DNA from: Candidatus Mnemosynella biddleae
Lineage (GTDB): Archaea > Halobacteriota > Archaeoglobi > Mnemosynellales > Mnemosynellaceae
DNA length: 64,000 nt
Assembly: GCA_002011165.2 (NCBI GenBank)
Contig: MTMI02000003.1
Span: forward strand, 277,117-341,116
Direction of reading: 5' to 3'
Shown here: positions 1 to 9,113 of the stretch, piece after piece
Layout of the letters: every line of letters begins with the position of its first letter
Numbering within the stretch: the stretch's first letter is position 1
Program-made: the position numbers and the translations under genes
Notes under the pieces: model-generated
Seen by the model: the letters and a program-made list of their open reading frames with translations, nothing else
Databases searched by the model: none
What the model was told of the DNA's origin: nothing

Positions 1-89
1 TTCACTAGCACTTCATCATCTCTTATTTGTGGAATCTCGAGTTCCTCAAGACTCATACGATTAGGTTCGTGTATAACAAGAGCCTTCAT
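1..89 (-). CDS. Zinc-type medium-chain alcohol dehydrogenase, N-terminus only (runs off window)
   Basis: Minus-strand translation from ATG at 89: MKALVIHEPNRMSLEELEIPQIRDDEVLV, typical MDR N-terminus. Confidence 0.6.
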   Translation of the reverse strand, partial: MKALVIHEPNRMSLEELEIPQIRDDEVLV

Positions 90-180
90 TTTTCCTTCCA
101 AAAAACATCCCCCCAAACTATTGCACATCACTTTCCATAAAAAGTTTCTGTAAAAATGCTTTAATATGAGAATATCTTGA

Positions 181-1428
181 TCAGTAACTCCCTATTTTTT
201 CTGTAATCTCATTGAAACATTTTATTACTGCTTCTGCAGTCTTATCTCCATTTATATTATCATCCACTTCAAGCAATATGACTCTGGAGCTTATTTTTTC
301 TTTAAGAGTTTTCAAGAAGAGTTTATCGTCCTCTGGCTGATAGAGGGGACCTCCAGAGGTGTCGAGAACGGAGAAGCCCCTATGTGGTAAAACCAGTGCC
401 ACATTCCCGATACTCCTATTTAATTTTGAGGCCAGTATCTCAGCCATTTCAAGAAGCTCTTCCCTAGATAATCTCACATTGGTATTGTAGGGATTGTGAT
501 AGTGTGTTTTTCTCCCTCTGTAAACCGAAGGTATTGACTCTGGGGGTCCGAAAACCAGATAGTTGATGCTCCCAGGAACAACAACCAAAGGTAAACCCAT
601 CTCAACCGCATTTTCAACTCTTGGTTTCATAGGACTGTAAATATCATCGGCGAAGACTTCTCCAACCAGCTCATGAAGATTCAGATCAAGAACTCCAATA
701 AAAAAGCCAGTCTCTATTAGTTCCTCCATGGCTGAGCCTCCAGCGCCCGAAGCGTGGAAAACAATAGGTTCATACCCCAGCTCTTTCAATTTATTTACAC
801 ACTTTCTGGTTAGGCTTCCTGTGGATCCCAACGTTGAGATTGCCACCCTTTTTTTCTCAGCATCTTCACTCAATTTCATCTCACGAGCTCTTATCATTCC
901 AGCAAGAGCGCTGGCAGCATTAGATAAAATGAGCTTAGAGATCGTATTTGGACCAAATTCCAAATCGGCGACGGAAAACATCATCATTATATCCTTATAC
1001 CCAATAAATGGTCTTATGTTTCCTGAAGCTACCGTGGAAACTATCACTTTCGGAATGCCTATTGGAAGATGTCGCATTGCTATTGAAGCCGCTGCTGTGC
1101 CCTGATTTCCGCCTATTCCTATAACTCCCCCCAACCTATCAAGAGTCTTCAAAAGAAACTTTCCAGCCCCCAGCCCCATAGTTTTGATGGCCTCATCACG
1201 TCTGATTTCACCAGTTCTTACTTTTTTGGCAAAATCAGAGGGATCAATGGATAGGTATCCCAAAAGCTCTTCTCTGGTAACATCAGGCTCCACTGTAGGA
1301 TCACTATAGATACCCAAATCAACCATTATAGCCTCCATACCAAGGGAAAAAAATTTATTTTTTAAAAAAAGGGCTTCATCGCCCTTAGTGTCTAAGGTTG
1401 CCAATATGATTACTATACCTCTCGTCAT
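181..1428 (-). CDS. UPF0261 / Tm-1-like ATP-binding domain protein
   Basis: 415 aa ORF; MTRGIVIILATLDTKGDEALFLK and IGIGGNQGTAAASIAMRHLPIGIPKVIVSTVASG motifs of the family. Confidence 0.85.
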   Translation of the reverse strand: MTRGIVIILATLDTKGDEALFLKNKFFSLGMEAIMVDLGIYSDPTVEPDVTREELLGYLSIDPSDFAKKVRTGEIRRDEAIKTMGLGAGKFLLKTLDRLGGVIGIGGNQGTAAASIAMRHLPIGIPKVIVSTVASGNIRPFIGYKDIMMMFSVADLEFGPNTISKLILSNAASALAGMIRAREMKLSEDAEKKRVAISTLGSTGSLTRKCVNKLKELGYEPIVFHASGAGGSAMEELIETGFFIGVLDLNLHELVGEVFADDIYSPMKPRVENAVEMGLPLVVVPGSINYLVFGPPESIPSVYRGRKTHYHNPYNTNVRLSREELLEMAEILASKLNRSIGNVALVLPHRGFSVLDTSGGPLYQPEDDKLFLKTLKEKISSRVILLEVDDNINGDKTAEAVIKCFNEITEKIGSY

Positions 1429-1438
1429 AGTTAAAGCT

Positions 1439-2305
1439 TTATACTTTGAATGCTCTCTCTGGAAAGTCTCTCACACGAGCGATTACATCAACCTTTTTGA
1501 GTTCTTCTGCAAATGCTGCTAGGTGATCCGATATTCTCTCCACCATTGCCTTACCGCCCTCAGGAGTTCCTGTGAATGGATCTCCAATAGTAGCATTATC
1601 GCTGTACTCATGATGTTCAAGCGGTATCCATATGTTTTCACTTCCCATGAACTCTATTGTCGGTGTACCATCTGTTTTGATGAATTTCTCTCCCAGCCAC
1701 TTGGGTGCATGGATGCTTCTGGGTTGAGCTCTTTCCATCTTCACAAGCTCAGGCTTGTAGTACATTAAGATAGCAGTTTCCTCTTCTCCAGAATGCCATC
1801 CCGGAGCATCCTCTGGTGGAGATTTGAAAAGATCTTTTATCAGCTTTATGTCACGTTCTGTGGGCACTTTGTACCATACTGGTAAAGCGCCGGTATCATA
1901 CCTTAAAGCCCTAAGTGCATCGTCCATGACTTTAGTGTTGGAGCCATGGTGAGACACAAATATCAGTTTGTTAAAGCCATGATATACCAAGCTTCGGCCT
2001 ATGTCGTACAGAACGTTTCTAAATGTATCCCCACGGAGAGTTATTGAGCCATAACCTCCGTTAACCTCTCCCATGTGATGTGGAGAGTAACCATATGGCA
2101 TCAATGGCGCATGTGGAACATTACCCTTCTCAGAGGCTTTCTCTACCACAGCCATAGTTACATAGCTATCTGTCCCAAGAGGTATATGTGGACCATGCTT
2201 TTCACAACTACCGATCGGTATGAGTACCACGTCTGTCTCTTTCAACCACTCTTGAACCTCAACAAAACTGCACTCCAATAAATTATAAGGTCTATTTGCA
2301 GCCAT
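1439..2305 (-). CDS. Creatininase family protein
   Basis: VVLIPIGSCEKHGPHIPLGTDSY and NGGYGSITLRGDTF / HHGSN motifs. Confidence 0.85.
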   Translation of the reverse strand: MAANRPYNLLECSFVEVQEWLKETDVVLIPIGSCEKHGPHIPLGTDSYVTMAVVEKASEKGNVPHAPLMPYGYSPHHMGEVNGGYGSITLRGDTFRNVLYDIGRSLVYHGFNKLIFVSHHGSNTKVMDDALRALRYDTGALPVWYKVPTERDIKLIKDLFKSPPEDAPGWHSGEEETAILMYYKPELVKMERAQPRSIHAPKWLGEKFIKTDGTPTIEFMGSENIWIPLEHHEYSDNATIGDPFTGTPEGGKAMVERISDHLAAFAEELKKVDVIARVRDFPERAFKV

Positions 2306-2550
2306 TATACGGCTCCCTCCTAAACTGATTGACGGGTTTAGTAGGAGAATTTGTTAAGAAAGTTTATTTATAAAAAGTTATTGGTGTTAAGAGTAGTAAA
2401 ACATAATTTCTTGGGAAAAATGATTTGTTTATTTTGATTTGATAGTCTTAGATTGAGACCTAAGAGACAAAAAGTTTAAAGTAATGAAATTAAAACTAAT
2501 AAAGATTAAAATTTCAATTTCAGAACTGAGAAGAGAGGGAGGGGGAAAAT

Positions 2551-2964
2551 TTGAGAAAAAAACTTGTGATTAAAGATATTGAACGCTGTGTTGGATGTGG
2601 GCTCTGCATGTATGCCTGCTCAAGAAAAAATGCTAAAAAACCTGAAATAGGAGTTGGTTCTTCTGGAATTCTTCCGATGAGTTTAAGTGGTTTTGAAAGA
2701 GGAGCAGCAATAATAGTTTGTAGAGCGTGTGAAGACCCTCCCTGCGCTCAAGTTTGTCCAACAGGAGCTTTAAAACCTAGAAAAGGTGGAGGAGTGATTT
2801 ATAGAGAGAATTTATGTATTGGATGCGGAAATTGTATTGAATCGTGCACGATTGGTGCAATCTTCGAAAGAGATGATGGTAAAATTGCTGTTTGTGTTCA
2901 TTGCGGATACTGCGTTAAGTTCTGTCCTCATGGGGTCCTAAGTTATGAGGAGGTTGAGTCATGA
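2551..2964 (+). CDS. 4Fe-4S ferredoxin-type electron-transfer subunit (four cysteine-rich cluster motifs)
   Basis: CVGCGLCMYAC, CRACEDPPCAQVC, CIGCGNCIESC, CVHCGYCVKFC; overlaps start of AOR. Confidence 0.85.
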   Translation: MRKKLVIKDIERCVGCGLCMYACSRKNAKKPEIGVGSSGILPMSLSGFERGAAIIVCRACEDPPCAQVCPTGALKPRKGGGVIYRENLCIGCGNCIESCTIGAIFERDDGKIAVCVHCGYCVKFCPHGVLSYEEVES

Positions 2965-4703
2965 GATCAAAAGTTCTGAAGATCGATCTTTCGAATTACA
3001 GCTATGAGATTGAAGACAGAAGAGATCTTTTCGAAAAATGGATCGGAGGTACTGGAGTTGCTCTTCAGCTTTTAAAAGAGGAAATGGATAAGGATGCAGA
3101 TCCCCTGAGCGAAGATAACGTTATAGTCTTTGCAACAGGTCCTTTCACTCCAGCTTATCCCTTCGCCTCGAAAACAGTTGCAATGTTCAAGAGTCCGCTT
3201 ACTGGAAACCTTGGAGAGAGCCACGCAGGAGGGAGAACTGCAACAAGTATCGCAAATGCGGGATATGGAGCCATAGTGATAAAAGGAAAGAGTGAAAAGC
3301 CTATCTATGTCGTTATCAACGAGGATGAAGTGCATTTCAGAGATGGGAGGGTTATCTGGGGGATCTCGGATTCGCTGATTACTGGAAGAATCATTGCAGA
3401 AAAAGAGGGTGGTAGAGGACTCAGGACGATAATGAGAATTGGAGGAGCTGGAGAGAGGCTCGTGAGATATGCATGCGTTACAACGGAGACATACAGACAC
3501 TTCGGAAGACTGGGGCTCGGTGCGGTTTTCGGAAGCAAACAACTCAAAGCTCTCGTGATTATAGGAAGGAGAAGATACAAGCCGGTGGACTCAAAAGGAT
3601 ACAGAGAAATTTACAAAGAGATCTACGACAAAGCGGTCTCTTCAGATGTTATGAGCAAATATCATCTTTTGGGAACTGCTGAAAACGTTCTTCCTCTAAA
3701 CGAGATAGGTGGTCTTCCGACAATGAATCTCAAAACTTCGAGATTTGAGAATGCTGATGAGATAAGTGGAGAATCTCTAGCTGAATTCAACTTAGGAAGA
3801 AGAATTGCGTGTAACCATTGTCCTACAGCATGTATCCACATAGCAGTTCTTAAAGAGCCCTATGAAGATGAGCCCTATTTCATGAAGACCAAGATGATTT
3901 CATATGACTACGAGCTGATCTACGCTCTTGGCTCGATGATTGGAATAAAGAGTAGAGAAGATCTTCTGAAGATTATCCATAAAGTTGAAACATACGGATT
4001 AGATGCCATGAGCACCGGCGTTTCCTTGGCTTGGGCAACTGAAGCTCTTGAAAGGGGTCTTCTCTCTGAGAGGGATACAATTGTTCCTCTGAAGTTCTCC
4101 TACGCTGAAGGGTATTTGAGGGCGATTGACTTTATAGTAGAGCAACCCAATGACTTCTACAGAGCTCTGGCCCAAGGAGTGAGAGTGGCGTCCTCAATTT
4201 ACGGTGGAGAGGAATTTGCTCTTCAGTTCTGTGGAAATGAGATGCCCGGATATCACACTGGATATGGTGCCCATCTTGGATATCTTACTGGATTGAGGCA
4301 CAGTCATCTTGATTCCGCAGGCTACAGTATAGATCAAAAGGTGAAAGATTACACGCCCGAAACTCTCGTGGATTCCTTAGTCAAGGAGGAGAGCTGGAGA
4401 CAGATTCTCTCAAGTCTAGTTGTGTGTTTCTTCTCGAGAGGAATTTACACACCAGATATTGTTTCAAGAGCTTTCAAGCCATTAGGAGTTGAGATAACTG
4501 AAGAAGAACTGAAAGCTAAGGGAGAAGAGATATACAAAGAAAAGCTTAGGCTCAAAAAAGAACTTGGATTCAAAGAAGAGCACATGAGACTTCCAGAGAG
4601 AGTTTTCGAGACCGAAACGCTGAGGGGTATGTTGAAAAAAGAGTTCTTCGAACAGGCAATAAGTTACTACCTCAACAAGTATTTCCGAGAGAGGACAGAA
4701 TGA
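2961..4703 (+). CDS. Aldehyde:ferredoxin oxidoreductase family tungstoenzyme
   Basis: 580 aa; KIDLSNYSYEIE..WIGGTGVALQLL N-terminus, GRTATSIANAGYGAIVIKG, CNHCPTAC. Confidence 0.9.
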   Translation: MRSKVLKIDLSNYSYEIEDRRDLFEKWIGGTGVALQLLKEEMDKDADPLSEDNVIVFATGPFTPAYPFASKTVAMFKSPLTGNLGESHAGGRTATSIANAGYGAIVIKGKSEKPIYVVINEDEVHFRDGRVIWGISDSLITGRIIAEKEGGRGLRTIMRIGGAGERLVRYACVTTETYRHFGRLGLGAVFGSKQLKALVIIGRRRYKPVDSKGYREIYKEIYDKAVSSDVMSKYHLLGTAENVLPLNEIGGLPTMNLKTSRFENADEISGESLAEFNLGRRIACNHCPTACIHIAVLKEPYEDEPYFMKTKMISYDYELIYALGSMIGIKSREDLLKIIHKVETYGLDAMSTGVSLAWATEALERGLLSERDTIVPLKFSYAEGYLRAIDFIVEQPNDFYRALAQGVRVASSIYGGEEFALQFCGNEMPGYHTGYGAHLGYLTGLRHSHLDSAGYSIDQKVKDYTPETLVDSLVKEESWRQILSSLVVCFFSRGIYTPDIVSRAFKPLGVEITEEELKAKGEEIYKEKLRLKKELGFKEEHMRLPERVFETETLRGMLKKEFFEQAISYYLNKYFRERTE

Positions 4704-5217
4704 GTGATGTAAGCTTATCTACAAGTTCGTCTCTATTTTCGGGAGTTACATAGAATAAGAGGGCGTCCTTTCTTCTCTTAATTTTTCCAATAAAATCAAG
4801 ATTTGATTTTTCATGAATGACTGCTAAAAGAGGTTTTTCTGAGTTCAGAGCATTTTCAACTGCCTTTTTAAACTCTTCGCTATATATCTCCATCGGAGCT
4901 ATCTCGTCAATAACGATGATATCATCCTCTTCGAGAGCTCTTCTGATGGCAATTTGAGTCATTTCATCCACATTTCTCACATTAACTCTGTATTTTCCCA
5001 CTTTAGGTCCTCTTTCATTTACGTGAGCCAGAATTTTTGAGTTTCCACTCTTCAAATCAACCATCATAAATCCAACTCTAACTTTCCCTTCTCTTAGCTC
5101 TGGACAAAAGATTCCTCCAACTTTGAGACCCTTTTCCTTAAGTCGAGAGATGACTTTCGAGACAAGTGTGGTTTTCCCGCATCCCGGCTTCCCTGTGAGG
5201 AGAAAATTATTTGGCAT
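4672..5217 (-). CDS. THEP1-type nucleoside-triphosphatase
   Basis: NNFLLTGKPGCGKTTLVSKVISRLKEKGLKVGGIFCPELREGKVRVGF; IVIDEIAPMEIYSEEFKKAV. Confidence 0.9.
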   Translation of the reverse strand: MPNNFLLTGKPGCGKTTLVSKVISRLKEKGLKVGGIFCPELREGKVRVGFMMVDLKSGNSKILAHVNERGPKVGKYRVNVRNVDEMTQIAIRRALEEDDIIVIDEIAPMEIYSEEFKKAVENALNSEKPLLAVIHEKSNLDFIGKIKRRKDALLFYVTPENRDELVDKLTSLILSSLGNTC

Positions 5218-5233
5218 GAGCATGAAAAGTGAA

Positions 5234-5306
5234 TAGCCCGGGGCGGATTCGAACCGCCGTCGCGGGATCCAGAGTCCCGCATGATTGACCGCTACACCAC
5301 CGGGCT
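5234..5306 (-). tRNA. tRNA-Gln (anticodon CTG)
   Basis: Reverse complement folds as cloverleaf AGCCCGG...CGGGA-CTCTGGA-TCCCG...GGTTCGAATCC...CCGGGCT-A. Confidence 0.93.
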
Positions 5307-5369
5307 TCAGATGAGATACTTGACTTCACTTTTTAAAAACTTTCTCCAAAATATTTATCATGTTTAAAA

Positions 5370-5645
5370 ATGAGTATTTCAAAGTCCATGAAACTCGAAG
5401 AGCTTAGGATAGAATTTGCAAAGCCAATATGTATATGCAAAGCATGCCCCTCCTACCCAAAGGAGGGTGCCGCATTCTGCAGAGCTGGAAAAAGCGAGAA
5501 GGAAATTCAGAAAGAATACTGCATATGTTATAGATGCTGGGTCTATAGAAGTGATGGACTTAAAGGAGAGTTCTTCTGTGCTGAAGGAAAGGCAAGAGAG
5601 GACTTTTGGGAAGAAATTAAGAAAAAAGAAAAAGATATCAAATAA
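5370..5645 (+). CDS. DUF2769-like cysteine-rich small protein
   Basis: [41 protein letters not shown]. Confidence 0.75.
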   Translation: MSISKSMKLEELRIEFAKPICICKACPSYPKEGAAFCRAGKSEKEIQKEYCICYRCWVYRSDGLKGEFFCAEGKAREDFWEEIKKKEKDIK

Positions 5646-6657
5646 TTCCTTTCTTCACCATAAGCTCAGCGTTAAGAACTGAAGCACCTGCAGCCCCTCT
5701 GATCGTGTTATGTGAAAGACATATGTAGCGAATTCCCTCCCTGACTCTCCCTACAGTGACGCTCATTCCATTTTCTGCATTTCTGTCCAATCTTGTCTGA
5801 GGTCTGTCAACTTCTTCTCTCACAATAATTGGATGTTTTGGCGCAGAAGGTGTATCAATGCTCCTGAAATCTTTGAAAACCTTTTTCACCTCTTCTGGAG
5901 TTGGATTCTCATGCATTCTTGCAAAAACTGCTTCAAGATGTCCATCAATTACGGGCACTCTATTGCACGAAGCTAGAATGTCTATTTCGGCAAATTTTAC
6001 CTTCTCCCCATCGAATTCTCCAAGAAGTTTCTTGCTTTCTGTTTCAATCTTCTCCTCTTCTTTCGCAATATATGGGATTATATTATCGAGGATTGCCATT
6101 GACGGAACTCCCTCGTAACCAGCTCCAGAGACGGCCTGCATGGTTACAACTCTGACCTCATGTAATCCGAATTGCATAAGTGGTTTAAGAGTTATCACGA
6201 GGCCTATTGTGGAGCAATTCGGATTTGTGACTATGAAGCCGTCCCACTTTCTTTTCTTCCTCTGTATATCAATGAGACCAAGGTGATCTGCGTTAACCTC
6301 AGGGATGACGAGAGGAATATCATCCTCCATCCTATATGCTGAAGCATTGCTTGCAACCACAAAACCGCTTTCAGCAAATAACGGTTCCACTTTCTTGGCT
6401 TCATCACTCGGAAGAGCCGAGAAAACTATATCGCAGTCCATCTTCTTTGGATCCGGAGCTACGAGTTCTAAATCCGTAACTTCCTCGGGAATGGGTGTTT
6501 CAAGTCTCCAGACTGCACCTTCACTGTATTTTTTACCCACGTTTCTTTCTGAAGCCGAGATTGCTGTAATCTCGAACCAAGGGTGAGAGGAAAGTAGTTG
6601 TATAAAGCGCTGACCCACAGCTCCAGTAGACCCGAGAATTCCAACTCTATATCTCAT
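5638..6657 (-). CDS. asd: Aspartate-semialdehyde dehydrogenase
   Basis: [45 protein letters not shown] catalytic Cys motif. Confidence 0.95.
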   Translation of the reverse strand: MRYRVGILGSTGAVGQRFIQLLSSHPWFEITAISASERNVGKKYSEGAVWRLETPIPEEVTDLELVAPDPKKMDCDIVFSALPSDEAKKVEPLFAESGFVVASNASAYRMEDDIPLVIPEVNADHLGLIDIQRKKRKWDGFIVTNPNCSTIGLVITLKPLMQFGLHEVRVVTMQAVSGAGYEGVPSMAILDNIIPYIAKEEEKIETESKKLLGEFDGEKVKFAEIDILASCNRVPVIDGHLEAVFARMHENPTPEEVKKVFKDFRSIDTPSAPKHPIIVREEVDRPQTRLDRNAENGMSVTVGRVREGIRYICLSHNTIRGAAGASVLNAELMVKKGII

Positions 6658-6661
6658 GTTC

Positions 6662-6832
6662 TCAGAGAGTTATTGCCCCTTCTGGGCATGCATCAACACA
6701 GCTTCCACACTCAACACAGGCATCTTCATCTATCACTGCCTTCTCATTCTCAATAGTTATTGCTCCAACCGGACATGCTTCCACACATTCTCCACATCCC
6801 TTACATTTTGAAGTATCCACAACAGCTGGCAT
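6662..6832 (-). CDS. 2[4Fe-4S] ferredoxin (56 aa)
   Basis: My translation: [56 protein letters not shown]; not in supplied ORF track. Confidence 0.93.
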   Translation of the reverse strand: MPAVVDTSKCKGCGECVEACPVGAITIENEKAVIDEDACVECGSCVDACPEGAITL

Positions 6833-7011
6833 CTTTATCCAACCTCCTTGAATTTTGTGATGAATTTAGATTTTCTCACCATATTTTTAGTTTTTGCTTT
6901 ACTTCCTCTATTCCTATTACTCAAATTCTTTCAATGAAATGAACTATAAATGCAACTCTGTATCATCGAAAAGAAAAGAAAATGTTATATAATGGATGTG
7001 AAAGAAAAAAA

Positions 7012-7080
7012 GATAGAGTCCTACATCAACCCAGACCCCCAGACAGGAAGGGCCCTCTCGGCCCTTCTAAATTTCTTTCT
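7012..7080 (+). ncRNA. Candidate small RNA with 17-nt antisense match to UPF0058 leader and terminator hairpin
   Basis: TTATATAA TATA box at 6985-6992, hairpin GAAGGGCC-CTCTC-GGCCCTTC (7047-7067) then T-rich tract; no ORF. Confidence 0.45.
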
Positions 7081-7259
7081 TTTTCTTTTGCCTTCTTTTC
7101 TCCTCTGAGAGATTTATATTGATATTTGTTACTTGTTTCCACTTATTTTCAAATTTGATGTATCCAAACTTCATTAAAATTACATATTTTGTTGTTTTTT
7201 TACATGAGACTTCTGTACTCGTCCCTCAGAAGAGATTGTGATCTCTAAATAAAAATGAT

Positions 7260-9113
7260 TTAAACGACCTCGTAAATTTTCACTTCCGAATTCTCGTAAA
7301 TGACGGGTAAATTGAATTGAATGTCTCCGAAGAGAGCCCTCTCTCTATCACTAACGACGAGATACTTTACAGAGTATTTTTTCATTAACTTGAGATCTCC
7401 GTGATACATCCTTATGATGTCCTTTTGTCTTTCCTCAACTGGTTCGAAACCTCTCCACATAATCTCGTGTCCTCTCCAGCCAAGAACAGATGGATATCCC
7501 GTAAGCGTTGAAAACTGAGAGGAATAAGTATAAGAATCCCCATAGAGCTCGAGAATGACTCCTCTTTCTTTTGAGCTCAAAAATGAGATTGCTTCGATAT
7601 CCCGAGGATGAGATTCCTTCAAGTACTTCAGCCCATCGAGAGTGAGTTCCTCAAAATGATGAGCCTTATCAGCTATTGCTACTGGAAGAAAAACTGAAGA
7701 AAGTACGAGCATGGGGAGTAGGAGTTTCAACTCTTTTCTTCCAATCGAACTAAGAAATTTTCCAGCAGGAACGCTCCAGAGAATCCAATTCTGTAATCCT
7801 AGTTTGAAAACAGTATTCATTCTTTCATATGGCTCTCCAAAAGCATCATTTACATACAAAATTTCCACGAAAATCGAGAGGAATATTCCTAATAGGACTA
7901 AAAGATTCTCGAGACTCATTTTCTCTCTTCTAATCGCAACGAAGAGAGGTATAAGGAGAGCCGGTACTTGATAGTTTGAAAAGAAAAGAAGGAGGAAAAG
8001 AGGGATTAACCACCAGTCTGATTTCCTAAAGTTCTTGTAAAACCTGAGATAGAAAATTGCGATAAACAAGCCGTAAAGAAGAAGGTAATGGTTCAGTTGT
8101 GTTGTTTCGTGAACAATTCCGATGGATCTATCAAAAAAGGATGTTCTGAACGGGAGGAAAAAGATGATAGGAAGAGATAAGAGAGGAATTTTTCGAAATT
8201 CCTTAGATATGAGGAGGACGAAGAAAGTGAGAAGGAAATAAGTTGGAAACTCCCAAGTATTTAGAGAGAGGAAGGAATTTAATAAAAGAAGAACTAAAAG
8301 AAAAGCTTCAAATGACCTCTTTTTGTATATTCTGTAAATGAGCATAATTGTGAGTATTTGAAATGGAATCGAGATCATATGAGGATGAAGATCTGCATGA
8401 ATGAATGAAAACGCTGGAAATTCATTTATCGTGTTTGGGATGACCCTCGAAAAATCCCAGTAATTCCAAGATATTTTAAAAGTTCCCGCAAAAGAGAGAA
8501 GATAGAGTAAAGTTAGAGCTCCAGATTTCCTTCTAGAAAACTCTTTTCCGAATTCGTAAGCCATGGGAATTGTTATCGCAGGAATCGTTGCACTTGCAAG
8601 ATTAAAGGCAATTTCAGGAGGGGTTCCCGTGAGTTTCACTAAAGAAGCAAACATCAGATATCCAAGATAATAGTAATTCATCTCAGAACCACCGAACCAA
8701 ACATCCTCGAGAGGTAAGTTCTTTGAGACCAAAAGACCCTTCAATAAGGCAAACTCCATGAACTTTTCTCCACCTGTAAAGAGTATTTCTGGCGAGAGAG
8801 CTCTTAAAAAAGAGAAGAAGAGGAAAGAAATTGCAAATATTAGTTCGATTTCGAGAAATCTTTTCATTTCGAATTTCATTTCTTTTGAAACTATAAGATT
8901 TAGAAGGGTTATTAAAAAGAGAGAGGGCAGAATTATGGAAATCGAAAATTCTACTCTTCCAAGATACCATAGGAGGAGAGAGAAGAGAATAAGAGAGATT
9001 GGTTTCGAAATAGAATAAAAACCAAGTCTCACAGAGAGCTGAAGAGAGAGAGCTGAAAAAAATTCCAGTGTTAGAAACCATATGAAGAGATGGAGGATCT
9101 CATTTTGAATCAA
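7260..9113 (-). CDS. DUF2298 (Chlor_Arch_YYY) multipass membrane protein
   Basis: 617 aa; EDVWFGGSEMNYYYLGYLMFASLVKLTGTPPEIAFNLA; many TM segments. Confidence 0.85.
   Translation of the reverse strand: MIQNEILHLFIWFLTLEFFSALSLQLSVRLGFYSISKPISLILFSLLLWYLGRVEFSISIILPSLFLITLLNLIVSKEMKFEMKRFLEIELIFAISFLFFSFLRALSPEILFTGGEKFMEFALLKGLLVSKNLPLEDVWFGGSEMNYYYLGYLMFASLVKLTGTPPEIAFNLASATIPAITIPMAYEFGKEFSRRKSGALTLLYLLSFAGTFKISWNYWDFSRVIPNTINEFPAFSFIHADLHPHMISIPFQILTIMLIYRIYKKRSFEAFLLVLLLLNSFLSLNTWEFPTYFLLTFFVLLISKEFRKIPLLSLPIIFFLPFRTSFFDRSIGIVHETTQLNHYLLLYGLFIAIFYLRFYKNFRKSDWWLIPLFLLLFFSNYQVPALLIPLFVAIRREKMSLENLLVLLGIFLSIFVEILYVNDAFGEPYERMNTVFKLGLQNWILWSVPAGKFLSSIGRKELKLLLPMLVLSSVFLPVAIADKAHHFEELTLDGLKYLKESHPRDIEAISFLSSKERGVILELYGDSYTYSSQFSTLTGYPSVLGWRGHEIMWRGFEPVEERQKDIIRMYHGDLKLMKKYSVKYLVVSDRERALFGDIQFNLPVIYENSEVKIYEVV

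Noticed and set aside
728-1105. Antisense ORFs such as 728..1105, 3072..3542, 13805..14473, 23933..24547, 26361..27143, 42444..43091, 53639..54244
   Set aside because: They mirror well-supported genes on the other strand and have low-complexity or unlikely protein composition (Ser/Phe/Cys-rich)
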